Below, in pieces: positions 11,302-22,252 of a stretch of 64,000 nucleotides of DNA. The notes below the pieces were generated by a model that was not told the DNA's origin, did no database searches, and was given only the letters and a program-made list of their open reading frames with translations. Both the position numbers and the translations under genes were made by a program. Origin of the DNA: Halicephalobus mephisto (taxonomy: Eukaryota; Nematoda; Chromadorea; Rhabditida; Panagrolaimidae). The stretch's first letter is position 1. Each line of letters begins with the position of its first letter. The stretch is taken from assembly GCA_009193035.1 (NCBI GenBank), contig SWDT01000091.1:1-64000 (forward strand). The letters are read 5' to 3'.

Positions 11302-13380
11302 CCGACCAGAGATTATGTGATTTTTTTTCGGAAATATGAACAACCCTATCCTATAGGGGTAGATCTCATCACTAACAAACTGATTCCTCCGTTGCAAGCT
11401 TCTGCAAAGAATCCATTATATTCTCCAATAGTCTACACTGTTTCCAGAGAAATCCCCGAAAATAAATCCATCAATGATTATATGACATTTTTCACTTTAT
11501 TGAAACTCAGAGCAATAGATGTGGTGAGTTTTTTAAATATGATTATTTTTTATCAAAAGTTTTTTTGGCATATCGTAGAAATATTGGCTTCATAAGAAAA
11601 AGGAAAATTAAAGCAAAACATTTCAGCTCTGGCTGCTTGAAAAAAAAGATGAGTCATTTGTAAAACTTTTGAGATATTTTCAAAGTTTAAATTCTCCTTG
11701 CACAATTATTTCCATCTTCCTGATCCAGACAGACAGTGAAGTGAAAAGAAAGTCCGAAATACCACTGGATTACTTTTCAAAGGTCAATTACGGTCATCAT
11801 TACTTCTTGATTGTGAAGCCAAATGGGGAAAGCACATTTATAAAACAAGTGAGTATCCTATTTGTGTTACTTCTTGATGTATTTGGAAATTTAGATTACA
11901 CAAATGTGGCAAAGTAAGAACGAGCCAGAACAAAAGATTCTCGATTATGATTGTTCTTACATGACCGACTTCAATGAGGAAAATAGAGGAAAAAAAGTTA
12001 GGGATCTCTGGCAGATCTTTAAACATCACAAAGAAACGGATAATTACAGGTTGATAACGGGAAAACTTAAAAAACGATCTTTCTACATAAATAGAAATTA
12101 TGAACACGTCCTCGTCGAGCTATTAATACAGTTGAAGAAAGTAGTCGAATCCCAAGCTGGACTTCCCAATGCAGTAAATCAGAATTACGACTGGCTGTAT
12201 GAGACAGGAATTAACAATGCCGTTCAAAGGTTTAAGAACACTCAAACTGAAGCTGAATGCGGACGAGAAAATAAACATTGAACTCAATGATGTCATGCCT
12301 TGTGTTGATAGCGAGTCCTTCAGATTCCAAGTAGCTTATTATTCCAACGAAATCTTCAGAAATTACGTAAATAATGTTTTATCTCCACAAGAAAGAACTC
12401 AGAATTACGAACATTGTTGGGTCAAATCTCGTGAATCTACCATGGAACTTCTGGATAAAACATTGACTGCTGAAGGCGAACCAGCAACCTCATTTCTAGC
12501 AATCAATCGGGCTAGAATTCTAATTCCATGTTTCTTAAATGCCGCTGCCAAGATTCTTCATGTGATTGAGAAGAACAAGTCCTCCAGCTTCAGAGCAGAA
12601 CTTAAGAATAACCTAATGAAAGGAAAAGAAATTCAAAACGATATCAATGTCAAGAAGGAAAAACTACCACAATTAGTCTGTGCTAGTCCAAGGTGCATAA
12701 AATGGACAACTAAGCCTGATGGAAGCAAAATTTTTGAATTTACTCAAGTTTGTCACAATGATTGTCGTTTGACCAATGTTGTTTACGGTAAAATGCCTCA
12801 AGACACTATTGTTAATTGTCAAGTATTCAACATTGACAACATATGTACCAAATGTGGTTGCAGCTATGCTGTTCACACCCATATTCACTACAACTTCCAG
12901 AATATCCTCAGAAGTCAGAAAATTAAACCCAAAACAGAAGTTGAAAGTGATGCTTACATACAGAGCTTCCTCGACCAATTGGAAAACACAAAAAAAACTC
13001 TGCTCATAGCATTTACGATCGCCTACCGGTACCTACATCAGAATGCAATCCTGACCTACAACACTACGTTGATTGACCGGCTGAACATGGAAATCAGAGT
13101 TCAGGAAAGTAATGACAAAAAAGATTCCGAAGTCATCGAAAATCTGAAAAAGGCGGTGAAGGAACACGAGGACTTTCTCAAAAATCTAGAAGCTGTCAAA
13201 AATGTTAATTTAAAAACGTCAATCACTTATAATGATTTCGAGAAAACCATCAACAAAATCTTCAGTATGCCGCCGTTCGGAACAAAAATTAAAGAAATCT
13301 ACGACTCGGAACGTAATTCAGCTAGTCAATACAGTATCGATTTCAAGCCTCTTCTTGTTAAGCATCTTCCAACTGTTTAA
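11302..13380 (+). pseudogene. Gene C: GTPase-family relative lacking the P-loop, with G-domain tail and DUF8206-like domain
   Basis: Exons 11302-11523 and 11627-11848 (74 codons each, phase 0) and one from 11895 read open with good GT..AG borders. The third exon's frame stops at 12281, and the homology continues in another frame from about 12240 to the stop at 13380, so there is a frameshift between 12240 and 12280. After the shift come CVDSESFRF and HCW, which match the end of the family's G domain. Then follow FLNAAAKILHVIEK and a Cys/His domain (CASPRC, VCHNDC, CTKCGCSYAVHTHIH, 12680-12890) like that of B. No Walker A, DTPG or FFFT segment is present, so the nucleotide-binding core is missing. 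The first two exons are not recognised. Gene D starts only 154 bp downstream, compatible with an operon. Confidence 0.65.
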
Positions 13381-13534
13381 ATTTACTCATTGTTATTTTT
13401 TCTGAGTGTCGGGTTAAAATTTTAAACATATTGGTTTCAAAGAAATGTCTGTTAAAAACAGTTCGATATTTTCTCGACAATTTAAAGGTTTTTGAATATA
13501 ATGATTTAGTTTTAGAGCTATTAGAAGATTTACC

Positions 13535-16500
13535 ATGACGTATGAATACCTTTACGGAAGAAATTCAGAAGATCAGCTTTACAAAAGTGATCAAATTAAC
13601 CCAACCAAAACTAAATTAACACTAAAAAATAAATTAATCAATGACGTAGACAAAACGAAGAATCTGGAGACGATTTTTCATGTTTCACCATTGACAAGTG
13701 TAAGTTCAATTTAAAATGACATAATTAATTAATTAAATAAGCTGATTACATTAATTTCAGACAAACTTAGCGATTTCTGATCAAGTTGAATTCTTTAATA
13801 TATATAAATTCGTTATGGTAAATGACATGACTGTATTAGAAATTGAGATTTCTAAATGGCAACAAGAAATTATCAAAGTTAAAAGGGACAGAGAAAAGGT
13901 GCCGAAAAATCTTTATAGTGGATATCATATATTTGTCAAAATCGACAAAAAGGAAAAGGAGGTTGTTTGTAAGATTTTTAACTTTTCATAGTTTAGAGAT
14001 ATTTCAGATATGCGAATATATTAAAACTGGAACATTAAAGGGAAATAACGGAAAGAAACTCGATCCATCATCGATTACTTGTGAATGGATGGAAAATTAT
14101 GGGAAACCACAAATGGACTCAGTAGAAAATTTTCTAAAAAGAATTGACCATTTAACTGAATCAAAAAGTGATGATGTAGGAATACCGTACAAAATTATAT
14201 TCTCTAACAACCAAGCACCTGTTGATGAGAAATTTGCAAAACTGTTATTAGAATCAAGGAGATATTGTACTGCTGTACAAAATCAACCAATTCAACCATC
14301 AAAATTGAAAGATCGGACTTTCACAGATGCATTTACAAAACTCAAAGAAACCATGGAAAAAAGACATAAAAACCAAGATTCTGAACAGAAATTGGCCACA
14401 GAATTCTTTAATTTAGTCAAAAATGGTTGGGAATTTTTGATGAAAATGGAAAAGCAGATATTTGATTTCAAGGACTGTGCCAGCATTGTGACTAAGATGC
14501 AAAAAAAAGATTATTCGTTTCTGAAAGAAAGTGCTTATGAAATCAATGAAATAGATCCACCCAAGACAAAAGAGGATGAACTTTTAAGTGATAAAACATC
14601 AACAAACGAGTCATTCGAATTGATTGATCATTTGATTTGTCCCAAATGTGGAAACAAAATTAATTGTCCAATCTACAACCCAAACACTCAACTATCAAAT
14701 GAAAATTCAGATTTACCGCGGAATAGCAACTTCGAAAACATGAAGATTGGAGAAAAATCGCCGGAACAATCTAGCTCAACTATGGAAAATTCTACACCTT
14801 CAAAGAAAGAAGAAGGAAAGCAAGATGAAGACCAAATAAAACCCCATTTGGAAGATAAGTCTAATGAGGATTTAAATGAAAAAAATAGAAGAAACCAGAC
14901 AAGTGAGGTGTTTGTTCAACAACAAAGAGAACCTACAGACGAATTTTACAAAAACAATTCTAGCATGCAAACAACCAGTTCTCAGGAGCCACCGATTCCC
15001 CCGTGTTCATTAAGTTGTCAACCAGGGCAGAAAGATAACCGACTGGATTCTCAGCAACATAATGAGGAAACAAGTGAAATTTCTCCAACAAAATTCGACA
15101 ATCCAGAGTACATACAGCAAAATAATGAAGAACCAAATAACGACAATATGAATCCCAATGATGGTATTTATACATATGAAGAAAGATTGGTTTCAGATAA
15201 TAATGCTATTCATAATCAACAAAATGAAAACAACGATCCAACAGAAAAAAAGAATATCACTTCAGCTGATTCTAATCAAGTTCAACAAGAATCTCCAGAT
15301 AAACACATAAATGATGGAAATAACGACGACGAACAACCTCCAGTTCAACATAACACTTTGGTAAAAATTAATTACAAAGATCTAGAAAGAGAATTCGATG
15401 TGAATGATGTCTCTCCAAGTAAAATAAAGTTTGCTTTCGAAATTAAATCTGGTAAGGTAGAACTTTCTTCCAAAGAAATGACTTGCAAAGAGAAAAGTGA
15501 AAGTGAATTTGAACCACTATTAGTTCCTGGAACTTACATATTGTACATCCATCTTCCAAAAGAATTTACAGTATTATTTCTGGGGGAAACGGGAGTTGGA
15601 AAATCTACTTTGATCAGCAGTCTCGGCAACTACTTAAACTGGCCTACGTTCGAAGAGGCCAACGAGCACGAACTGCAGGTCTGTATTCCGCTAGAGTTCA
15701 AAGTTCAATATAGAGGAGCCAACGGAAAAATAAAACACAATGTGGTAAAAGCTGGAGAAACTGATGAAAATGAAAACTTCAACAATACTGGACAGTCAGT
15801 CACTCAGAAGCCAAAAGTTTATCAGTTCACCTTCCAGGGGAATACAGTCAAAGTCATCGATACTCCCGGTCTCTCCGACTCCAGAGGAGCTGAACAAGAC
15901 AAGAAGAATCTCGAACTGATCAGGGAGTGTGTCCATAAACAGAAGGAGATCCACGCTATCTGCATCGTCCTCAAATCGAATGATACAAGATTAAAATCTG
16001 AATTCAAGCTGGCCTTCCAAAACCTCCTCTCTCTCTTCCCCAAGTCAGCTTTGAGAAACGTCTTCTTCTTTTTCACCTATGCAAGTGAAACCTTTTTCGA
16101 GATTGGGGACATCATGTACCCCCTGAAGGAACTCCAACAGAAGTTCAGGGATTCTCATGAAGTCAGTTTCGAATTTGAAGGAAGGAACATGTGTCCTGTG
16201 GACTCAGAGTCCTTCAGATACCTTCTCTGTAAGGAACAGGGGATCAAATACAGCAATAGTGCAGAGGAGAGATTTGAGTATTGTTGGAACGAGACTGCGA
16301 AACAAATATGCGACTTTCTTAACTTCATCAAGACAGTCAGACCGATTAAACAAGAAGCCATTCTCAACGCTCACAAATTAATGTCATCATTCTCTGAAAT
16401 TCTCAGTGAAGACACATTCGACATATATGAAACAGAGCTTTCCGCTGGAATAGACAAACTAAAGTCAATGATTATGAAACATTCTCTTATATTCCCTCCT

Positions 16501-16647
16501 TATAAAGTCCTTTCAAAAGATGTGACAATGGAAGAGTTCTTCACTAATGTAGATAAACTTATCCCAGTAATCCAAGAATATGGATCCGAAACAGTCGAAA
16601 AAGTTTTGAAGTTAAAGGAAATTGTCCACTATTTTGAGAATCAGTAG
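13535..16647 (+). CDS. Gene D: helical/low-complexity N-terminus + small conserved domain + AIG1/DUF8206-like G domain
   Basis: The proposed exons 13535-13699, 13761-13961 and 14008-16647 give about 1001 residues. The last donor (GTTGTT at 13962) is unusual, so that junction is the weakest part. Residues 1-330 look helical and charged. A single CxxC lies at residues 333/336. Residues about 354-570 are rich in N, Q, E and S. A 65-residue domain (about 573-637, beginning VKINY and ending GTY plus hydrophobics) also occurs in gene E. The G domain has P-loop GETGVGKS at residue 648 (nt 15583), DTPGLSD, FFFTYASETFF and PVDSESFRYLL. It ends in a helical tail with VHYFENQ, matching the end of B. The Asp expected in G4 is replaced. 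The 880-codon exon is open throughout, so this is the best-preserved GTPase here. Confidence 0.85.
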
Positions 16648-17615
16648 CTGTCTGAGGAAATTTAAAAAAAGAATCGAGATTTAGAAAGAATTCGAAATTG
16701 CAGAATATATAATATCAACTTGAAATTGATTTTAAAATTTCTTTTGTAAATTCATTTTCAATTTCATAAAAAATCAGAAACTTCTAACCGATGAGTATTA
16801 CAATAGATTTTAGCTTTTGTTTCAAAACACATTTTACAAGAAATAACCTGTTTTTCCAATACATAAACTTTCTATCGAGAAAGCATTCCAAAATTTGCCT
16901 ACCACTGCCATAAGATTACTCAAAGGCAGATCTGAATACATACCTCAAAATTGGGTAATAAAACCGGAAAGAAGGTTTTAGTTTGGAAATTTATAAAATG
17001 AATAAATTCCTTGTTAGGTGAATATTGAATGCTCGAGATATTTCGGAGAGAAACAGCGACAGAAACAGAGAGGGGAAGGAACGCAAAGGGAAAAAAACAA
17101 AAGATCCCTTTGTTATAAAAAAACACCTATTCTTCGAAAAAACTATTTATTCCAGTCCTTTGGCTTTCCCTATTTATGGGTATCTTTCTGTCCAGTCCCC
17201 CCGAACAGTGGATATTTAACTAGCAAGGAATTTCTTCATCTTATAAACTTCCAAACTAAAATCAGCTCTTCTGTTTAAACACCCAAGTTCAAGGTAGAAA
17301 TTTGATTCCACTTTTGAGGAATCATGTGATGGAAATATCTAAATTTTGAAATACTTTCTCAACAGAAAGTTTATAATTAAAAAATGAAAGTTTTTAAATA
17401 GGATATGTTTGGCAACAAAGGTAAGTTTGTACTACAATATCAATAAATTAGAAAATTCTTCATTTTTTATGAAATAGCGACTTTTTCACTAATATCCTAG
17501 AAAAAAGTACTTCTCTACGAAGTTGAATGATTTTGCATATTTTTCAATCCATAAATATCACAGGAAACATGAACAGTAACATCAAACTCATCTATGTAAA
17601 AATTCAAGTAGCAAA
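16648..17615. other. Spacer after gene D with a palindromic element
   Basis: No gene is supported. The main structure is the inverted repeat at 16937-17300, listed separately. Open frames in both strands across 17018-17278 lie inside that element and are not coding. Confidence 0.5.
16937..17300. repeat. Inverted-repeat (MITE-like) element after gene D
   Basis: The left arm 16937-17027 (TTTTAGTTTGGAAATTTATA and surroundings) is the reverse complement, with scattered mismatches, of the right arm 17211-17300 (AACTTCCAAACTAAAA and surroundings). The spacer is about 180 bp, with a purine-rich tract at 17040-17105. Arms of about 85-90 bp with a short unrelated centre fit a foldback or MITE-like element. 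Confidence 0.6.
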
Positions 17616-17990
17616 GTGTTTTTAGAAAAAAGACTACCACAACTATTTATGGAAAAATCTACCCAATATTGTCGAGTAGAAGAGACGTCATTTAAACATG
17701 GACTCTTCCGTCGAGTTGACTTTGTTCATTCTTATTGTCAGAGTTTCGTTGAATACACTGAGAAGTGGCAGATCCTGTTATTTTTTTTGGAAGATCATGA
17801 GAACGAATACGTTTCTCAAGCAATAATAATATTTTTGTAGACATATGCTTATGTTAGGATAAACAAGCTTGAATTGCTAATGGTAGGAACCAACAGTTTT
17901 CTGCTTAATCATGAAGCTCCAAAGTGTCATACCATTAACACTCCAATACCAACAACACCACAGTTTACTGCAAATGTATAAATGAACAAT
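17616..17990 (+). pseudogene. Unrecognised gene fragment sharing a block with the helicase relic
   Basis: A 74-codon open frame (17616-17840) is followed by TTTTTGTAG and a short open stretch starting TYAYVRINKLELLMVGTNS. The latter has a diverged nucleotide copy at 20501-20617. The first frame has a varied, protein-like composition, but I cannot name its family. Because its continuation is related to sequence inside the helicase relic, it may be a fragment of a related decayed gene. No start-to-stop model can be built. Confidence 0.3.
17843..17970 (+). repeat. Dispersed block, copy 1 (partner at 20501-20617)
   Basis: GCTTATGTTAGGATAAACAA and the following 40-50 bases match 20501-20560 with a few substitutions and one indel. 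Weaker similarity extends about 60 bases further (tGTCATAccaTtAACa versus tGTCACAtaaTcGACa). The copies flank the Srh-like gene and the first part of the helicase relic, in the same orientation. Confidence 0.6.
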
Positions 17991-18403
17991 CATATCACTG
18001 TGAAAATATTCAAATGGAAAATTCATCAAAGTGATGCTGATTTAAGAGGTATACTGAGAAAAGTTCTTGAAAGTAATGAAATGAACATCGCTAGCAGGTG
18101 GAAATTTATGCTTGCCATTATGTATCGATTATGCTCTCATTCGTCGATAAAATTTTAGGTATTCAAAGTTTGTCAAAGATACTGAAGCTTCTCATTTCTT
18201 AAAGAATTAGATAGACGTTCCTGTAACATAATGAAATGATTTATTTCAATTTTGACAAAAGTGCATACAAGATTTGTTATTGTAATTTCCAGTTTACCAT
18301 TGATACAAAATAACCAGAGAGTAGGTTTCAGCTGCTGTTTTTTGGCGTTCTAATAGTTTGCCTTAACTTTCTTTAACTTTCCTTTCACATCAACATCACC
18401 TTG

Positions 18404-19417
18404 ATGGATTTTCCATTTGAATATTTTTACAATAATATAATTTGCCATATCTACATTTACTACACCACGTTCATTGGCTGCTTAACTTTCATAGTTGCTC
18501 CTATTCTTATTGCTGCAATATTTACTCAGTCATCCGTATTTGGAAGACTAAGATGGTTCCTGATAAACCACGTCTTCTGGTTGCTTATGATGCAACTGAT
18601 GTTCCTGATTTGGAAACCCGTAATTCTCCTACCACTTGCTGGAGGCTTTCAGATGGGATTCTTCCGAGGAACTTCATATACGACTTCAATCTTTGGTCTA
18701 ATGTCGACTTTAATGGTTATTGTTTTTGCAGCCATAGCACTCAGCGGGACTTTTATAGAGAGATATATCGGAGCGTTTGATGGATTTTTCAAGACTCTGT
18801 GGAACTCGATTTACTGTAAAATCCTTTACATTTGTATTTACATAATAGTATTTGGTGTAATCTCTTTTTATACGGTAATTCTAATGAATGCTAAACGTGA
18901 GCATATGGAATATATTGCTCTAAATATGAGCTCGTCTCTCGCTGTTTTTGTTCACGAACCAACCTTTGTGGCCTTCAGCCCAGAGATTCACAAATTTGCT
19001 GATTTGATGGTGGTTATTGCTGCGCTAGTCGTCATTGGGGGAGCTGGACTGTTATTAACTATTTTTGTCTTCTATTTATACAAGAACAGATCCTCTAAAA
19101 CCCTCACCGCCAAAGTTCAAAAGACACTTGTGTTGGGGTGTATCGCACAGTTAGCTACTTCCGTAATTTTCCTGGGTATTCCGGCAATCTTCTTATTTAG
19201 TGCTCTTTTCTTTGAAATACCTTACTCTGGAGTAATAATGATGTTTATGATGTCTCTTATAGCTTCTGAGCCCTTCTTTGACTTTATCTGCTGTATCTAC
19301 GTTGTCGTTCCGTATCGAAAGTTCGTGGTCAGATTATTTGTCAGATCCTTCAAAGGGAAGAATGTTTCAATGTCTTGGAATGTGAATACAATACAAATCT
19401 TCCATACAAGACATTAA
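18404..19417 (+). CDS. Srh-like chemoreceptor (nematode 7-TM GPCR), single exon
   Basis: The 337-residue open frame begins at ATG 18404. It has seven hydrophobic segments and the hallmarks of the Srh/Str chemoreceptor superfamily: an RWFLINHVFW segment after TM1, a PLAGGFQMG stretch between TM2 and TM3, an ERY motif after TM3, and VPYRKFVVRLF at the C-terminal end, the position of the Srh PYR motif. Such receptors act in the ciliary membranes of chemosensory neurons. No intron interrupts the frame, which is unusual because members normally have several introns. This suggests intron loss or a retrocopy. AATAAA follows at 19439-19444. Subfamily Srh is preferred; Sri or Str is possible. Confidence 0.85.
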   Translation: MDFPFEYFYNNIICHIYIYYTTFIGCLTFIVAPILIAAIFTQSSVFGRLRWFLINHVFWLLMMQLMFLIWKPVILLPLAGGFQMGFFRGTSYTTSIFGLMSTLMVIVFAAIALSGTFIERYIGAFDGFFKTLWNSIYCKILYICIYIIVFGVISFYTVILMNAKREHMEYIALNMSSSLAVFVHEPTFVAFSPEIHKFADLMVVIAALVVIGGAGLLLTIFVFYLYKNRSSKTLTAKVQKTLVLGCIAQLATSVIFLGIPAIFLFSALFFEIPYSGVIMMFMMSLIASEPFFDFICCIYVVVPYRKFVVRLFVRSFKGKNVSMSWNVNTIQIFHTRH

Positions 19418-19956
19418 CGAACATTTATAATTGCCTGAAATAAAAAGTATAACTTAGATAAAAGTTTAATATTTGTAAAATCATTGATCAATTGAAATTT
19501 AACAGTACATCTTTTCCATTTGTAAAGTAATAAAAGAAGATTTAAGGAGTTCCGTTCTATCTCCAGACACTCATTTTTTATTGCACTTTGTTCCTGAGAA
19601 TATTTGCTGAAAATAATGAAATCTTTGTCGACATCATTAAACCTACGGATTACTTTCAATATTTTCCGGAGATCTATAACCAACTCCTTAATAAACTATG
19701 AAAATAGAACAACTATGATTAACAAGGAATATCTGGACAAGGAAATGCTGACTGATCTTAACATTTCGATTAAAGTTATCGGGGACGCAGTGAAAAAGTT
19801 TTCTGCTTTCTGGAATCTCCGTTTTGTTGATGAAGTGATTTGTTTTTGTTCGATTACAGAACTTAGATGATAAATCTGTATCCAAAGATATTAGCTAATG
19901 CAAGCACATAAATGATAGTGCTGTTTGTTGTATCTTATTCAATCTCGTCGTTTCAG

Positions 19957-20845
19957 CACCAACATGGTTCAACTGGACTTGAATTACCTGTTGTATCCAG
20001 CAATCGTAAAGATATCTTCGGAACTTTTCTATAATGGCAAAATGAAATCAGTATGTCCTGAAGGGTGTGATTCTCTCTGCACATTTGTCAAGAACAACAA
20101 AAAGCATTCCATTATTTTCAACTATGTTCGAGGAGAAGAATGTTCAGATGATGATTCCCATTGTAACCCTGCTGAGGCAAAAGTTGCTATCAATTATCCA
20201 ATATATTAATGACTAAAGTTGACGTTCAAGAAGATGATATTGGAATTATCTCCTCATATAAATATCAAGTGACCCTCATCCGAAAGGGATTCAAGAAGGA
20301 TCCTAAAATTCTTTTCACTGTAGGCACAAAGATCGGACTTAAACCGCAGATGGCCTAGACAAAATACCTAAAGCTCCGCCCAGTCAGCCGACGCCTATGA
20401 AGTGAGACTAAAGTGTTAGAGAGTCAGTCTTTGAGAAATTCCAGCTTTAGACGGGTCCGAGTTTGACTTCGGTCAAACAAGGATTCTTCCTCTTTTGTTC
20501 TATGCTTATGTTAAGATAAACAAGCTTAATTGCTAATAGTAGGAACCAACAGTTTTCCGTCCAAGATGTCACATAATCGACATCCCTCCATCTGATCCCT
20601 TCACTCCATATTTTACTACCTTATTTACTACATCACCATGATCAAGAAGTTTCAAGGAATGGAGAAGCATGTCATAATCATTACTATCATCCGAACTGGA
20701 TCCACTGAATTTCGTGGAAGATAGCCTCAGATTCAACACTATCATCTCGAGAGCTAAGCATTTACTCATCGTCGTTGGAAATTCGTTGGCTCTCACAACA
20801 ACCCTCGCGGATCACGGAATAGGTGAATGTGATCAAAACGGATAA
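19957..20845 (+). pseudogene. Relic of an SF1 helicase (UPF1/MOV10/ERI-6/7-like C-terminal domain)
   Basis: After a TCGTTTCAG acceptor the + strand reads LNYLLYPAI..SELFYNGK, matching the segment that starts RecA domain 2 in SF1B helicases. It continues to NPAEAKVAI and is then frameshifted near 20200. In the next frame comes DIGIISSYKYQVTLI (family: DIGIITPYxxQV). After about 300 bp of unrelated sequence follows FQGMEKHVIIIT at about 20647 (motif V: FQGxE), then another shift near 20710. Last is RFNTIISRAKHLLIVVGN (motif VI: RxNVAxTRAK, 20728-20781), with a stop at 20843. Motifs I-III are not found upstream. The correct motif order in three frames shows a real but decayed helicase gene, possibly a relative of the RNAi-linked helicases. 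Confidence 0.7.
20501..20617 (+). repeat. Dispersed block, copy 2 (partner at 17843-17970)
   Basis: This matches the 17843 block as described there. It lies between the DIGIISSYK and FQGMEK segments of the helicase relic, where intact family members have no comparable long insertion, so it may have entered after decay began or mark a rearrangement. Confidence 0.55.
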
Positions 20846-22215
20846 ATTTACTGGTTAGAATTTTTCAAATTCATAGAGATTTGCAAGGAGAATAAAACAC
20901 ATTTCAAAGAAGAATGATCATTTCAAACTTAATTTTTGATAGAATACTTCTATTGTAATAAGTGAATAAAAAAACTCTCGATGTAAAATCATCTTCAATT
21001 GCTTTTTTCCATGTAATTGTTTTTTTATATTTTGCGGTGCAAATTTAAAGAACAATTTTCGAATCAGAAGGATTTCAAGTTACGATAGTTTCTGGGGCAC
21101 TTAAATAATTTTGGTTCTATTTTAATATATAACTTTACTTTTTTATTTTAATAAATAACATTGTCAATTTTGCACTGGATAGACTTTATCTTCACAACTA
21201 TTTTCTTTATATCTTCCTTTAAACTATATGCTTAGAAAATTAACAAAATTCCCATATATTAGTACCTTTAGTGATCTGCATACAAGGCTCAATAATGGTA
21301 GATTCACATCAACAGAGTTTGGAATTAATGACAACAGAAAATAAACTTATCAAATTATATTTTGTAGAAAAAGACAAATTTAATTTTAAAAAATTAAGCA
21401 TTTGTATTGATGTATGGAATGGGAAAGTTGATAGCAATTTGTCTATTTTTGGCACTTTAATTAGGATTTTTAAGGCTTAAACGGAATCTAAGATATAAGT
21501 AATATATAACATCATTTCAACAAACAAATGTTTATCCGAACATGAAACTATTTCAACTACACGTTGTCATATTCAATATGAAAAAGTGTACATTTTACCA
21601 TGATTTAGGTGTTATTGTAGTTGACGTAGAACTTAATTGTAACATTTTCGAAGTAACACGAGAAATCAATTTTATCAAGTTTTCCTGTAAACTGTGACAA
21701 TGGCATTTACTGTAGAAATTCAGCAATAGAGTAATCCTGCGACAGAAACTACAAAAACAAGATCACAGCCGATAACTACAAAGAAATTTTCATTGAAAAA
21801 AACCTGAGTTAAAATCTAAAAGATCTTTAAAAATAGCAGGATCCAAAATCTTTCTCTGTAATGTATCAGAATCAAAAAAGTGTTTTTCGTTGTTTTCTTA
21901 GATAATGACACTTCTCTTTTGCTATAACTATTGATTAATTGCTGACTGTTTTTAAAGTTTTGGATTTCTTCCGTGATAGTTTTTTAACCAACTATCATTA
22001 TATTGATCTACAAACAAAATTTATTTGTAAATGAATAAAGCTCATGAAATTTTATCTTAAAAAAAACACGATTATCTTGTTATCTGTCTTATTGAATCAA
22101 TACTTTTTCAATAAACAATTCAACACTCCCATTTTTTAAATTTTTATCAGTTCAATATTCGCGAGCTTTTCAAGTTCTATTATTTTTTTTTTCAAATTAA
22201 CATTTATTTCTTTCA
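20846..22215. other. AT-rich spacer before gene E
   Basis: No gene is supported. A 69-codon frame at 21271-21480 has no recognisable motif, no splice context and a Lys/Ile-rich composition. The stretch ends with the trans-splice-type acceptor TTTCTTTCAG (AG at 22215-22216) that serves gene E. Confidence 0.45.
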
Positions 22216-22252
22216 GAAAACAATCTAAATCTTTCTTGGAGGATTTCACGAG

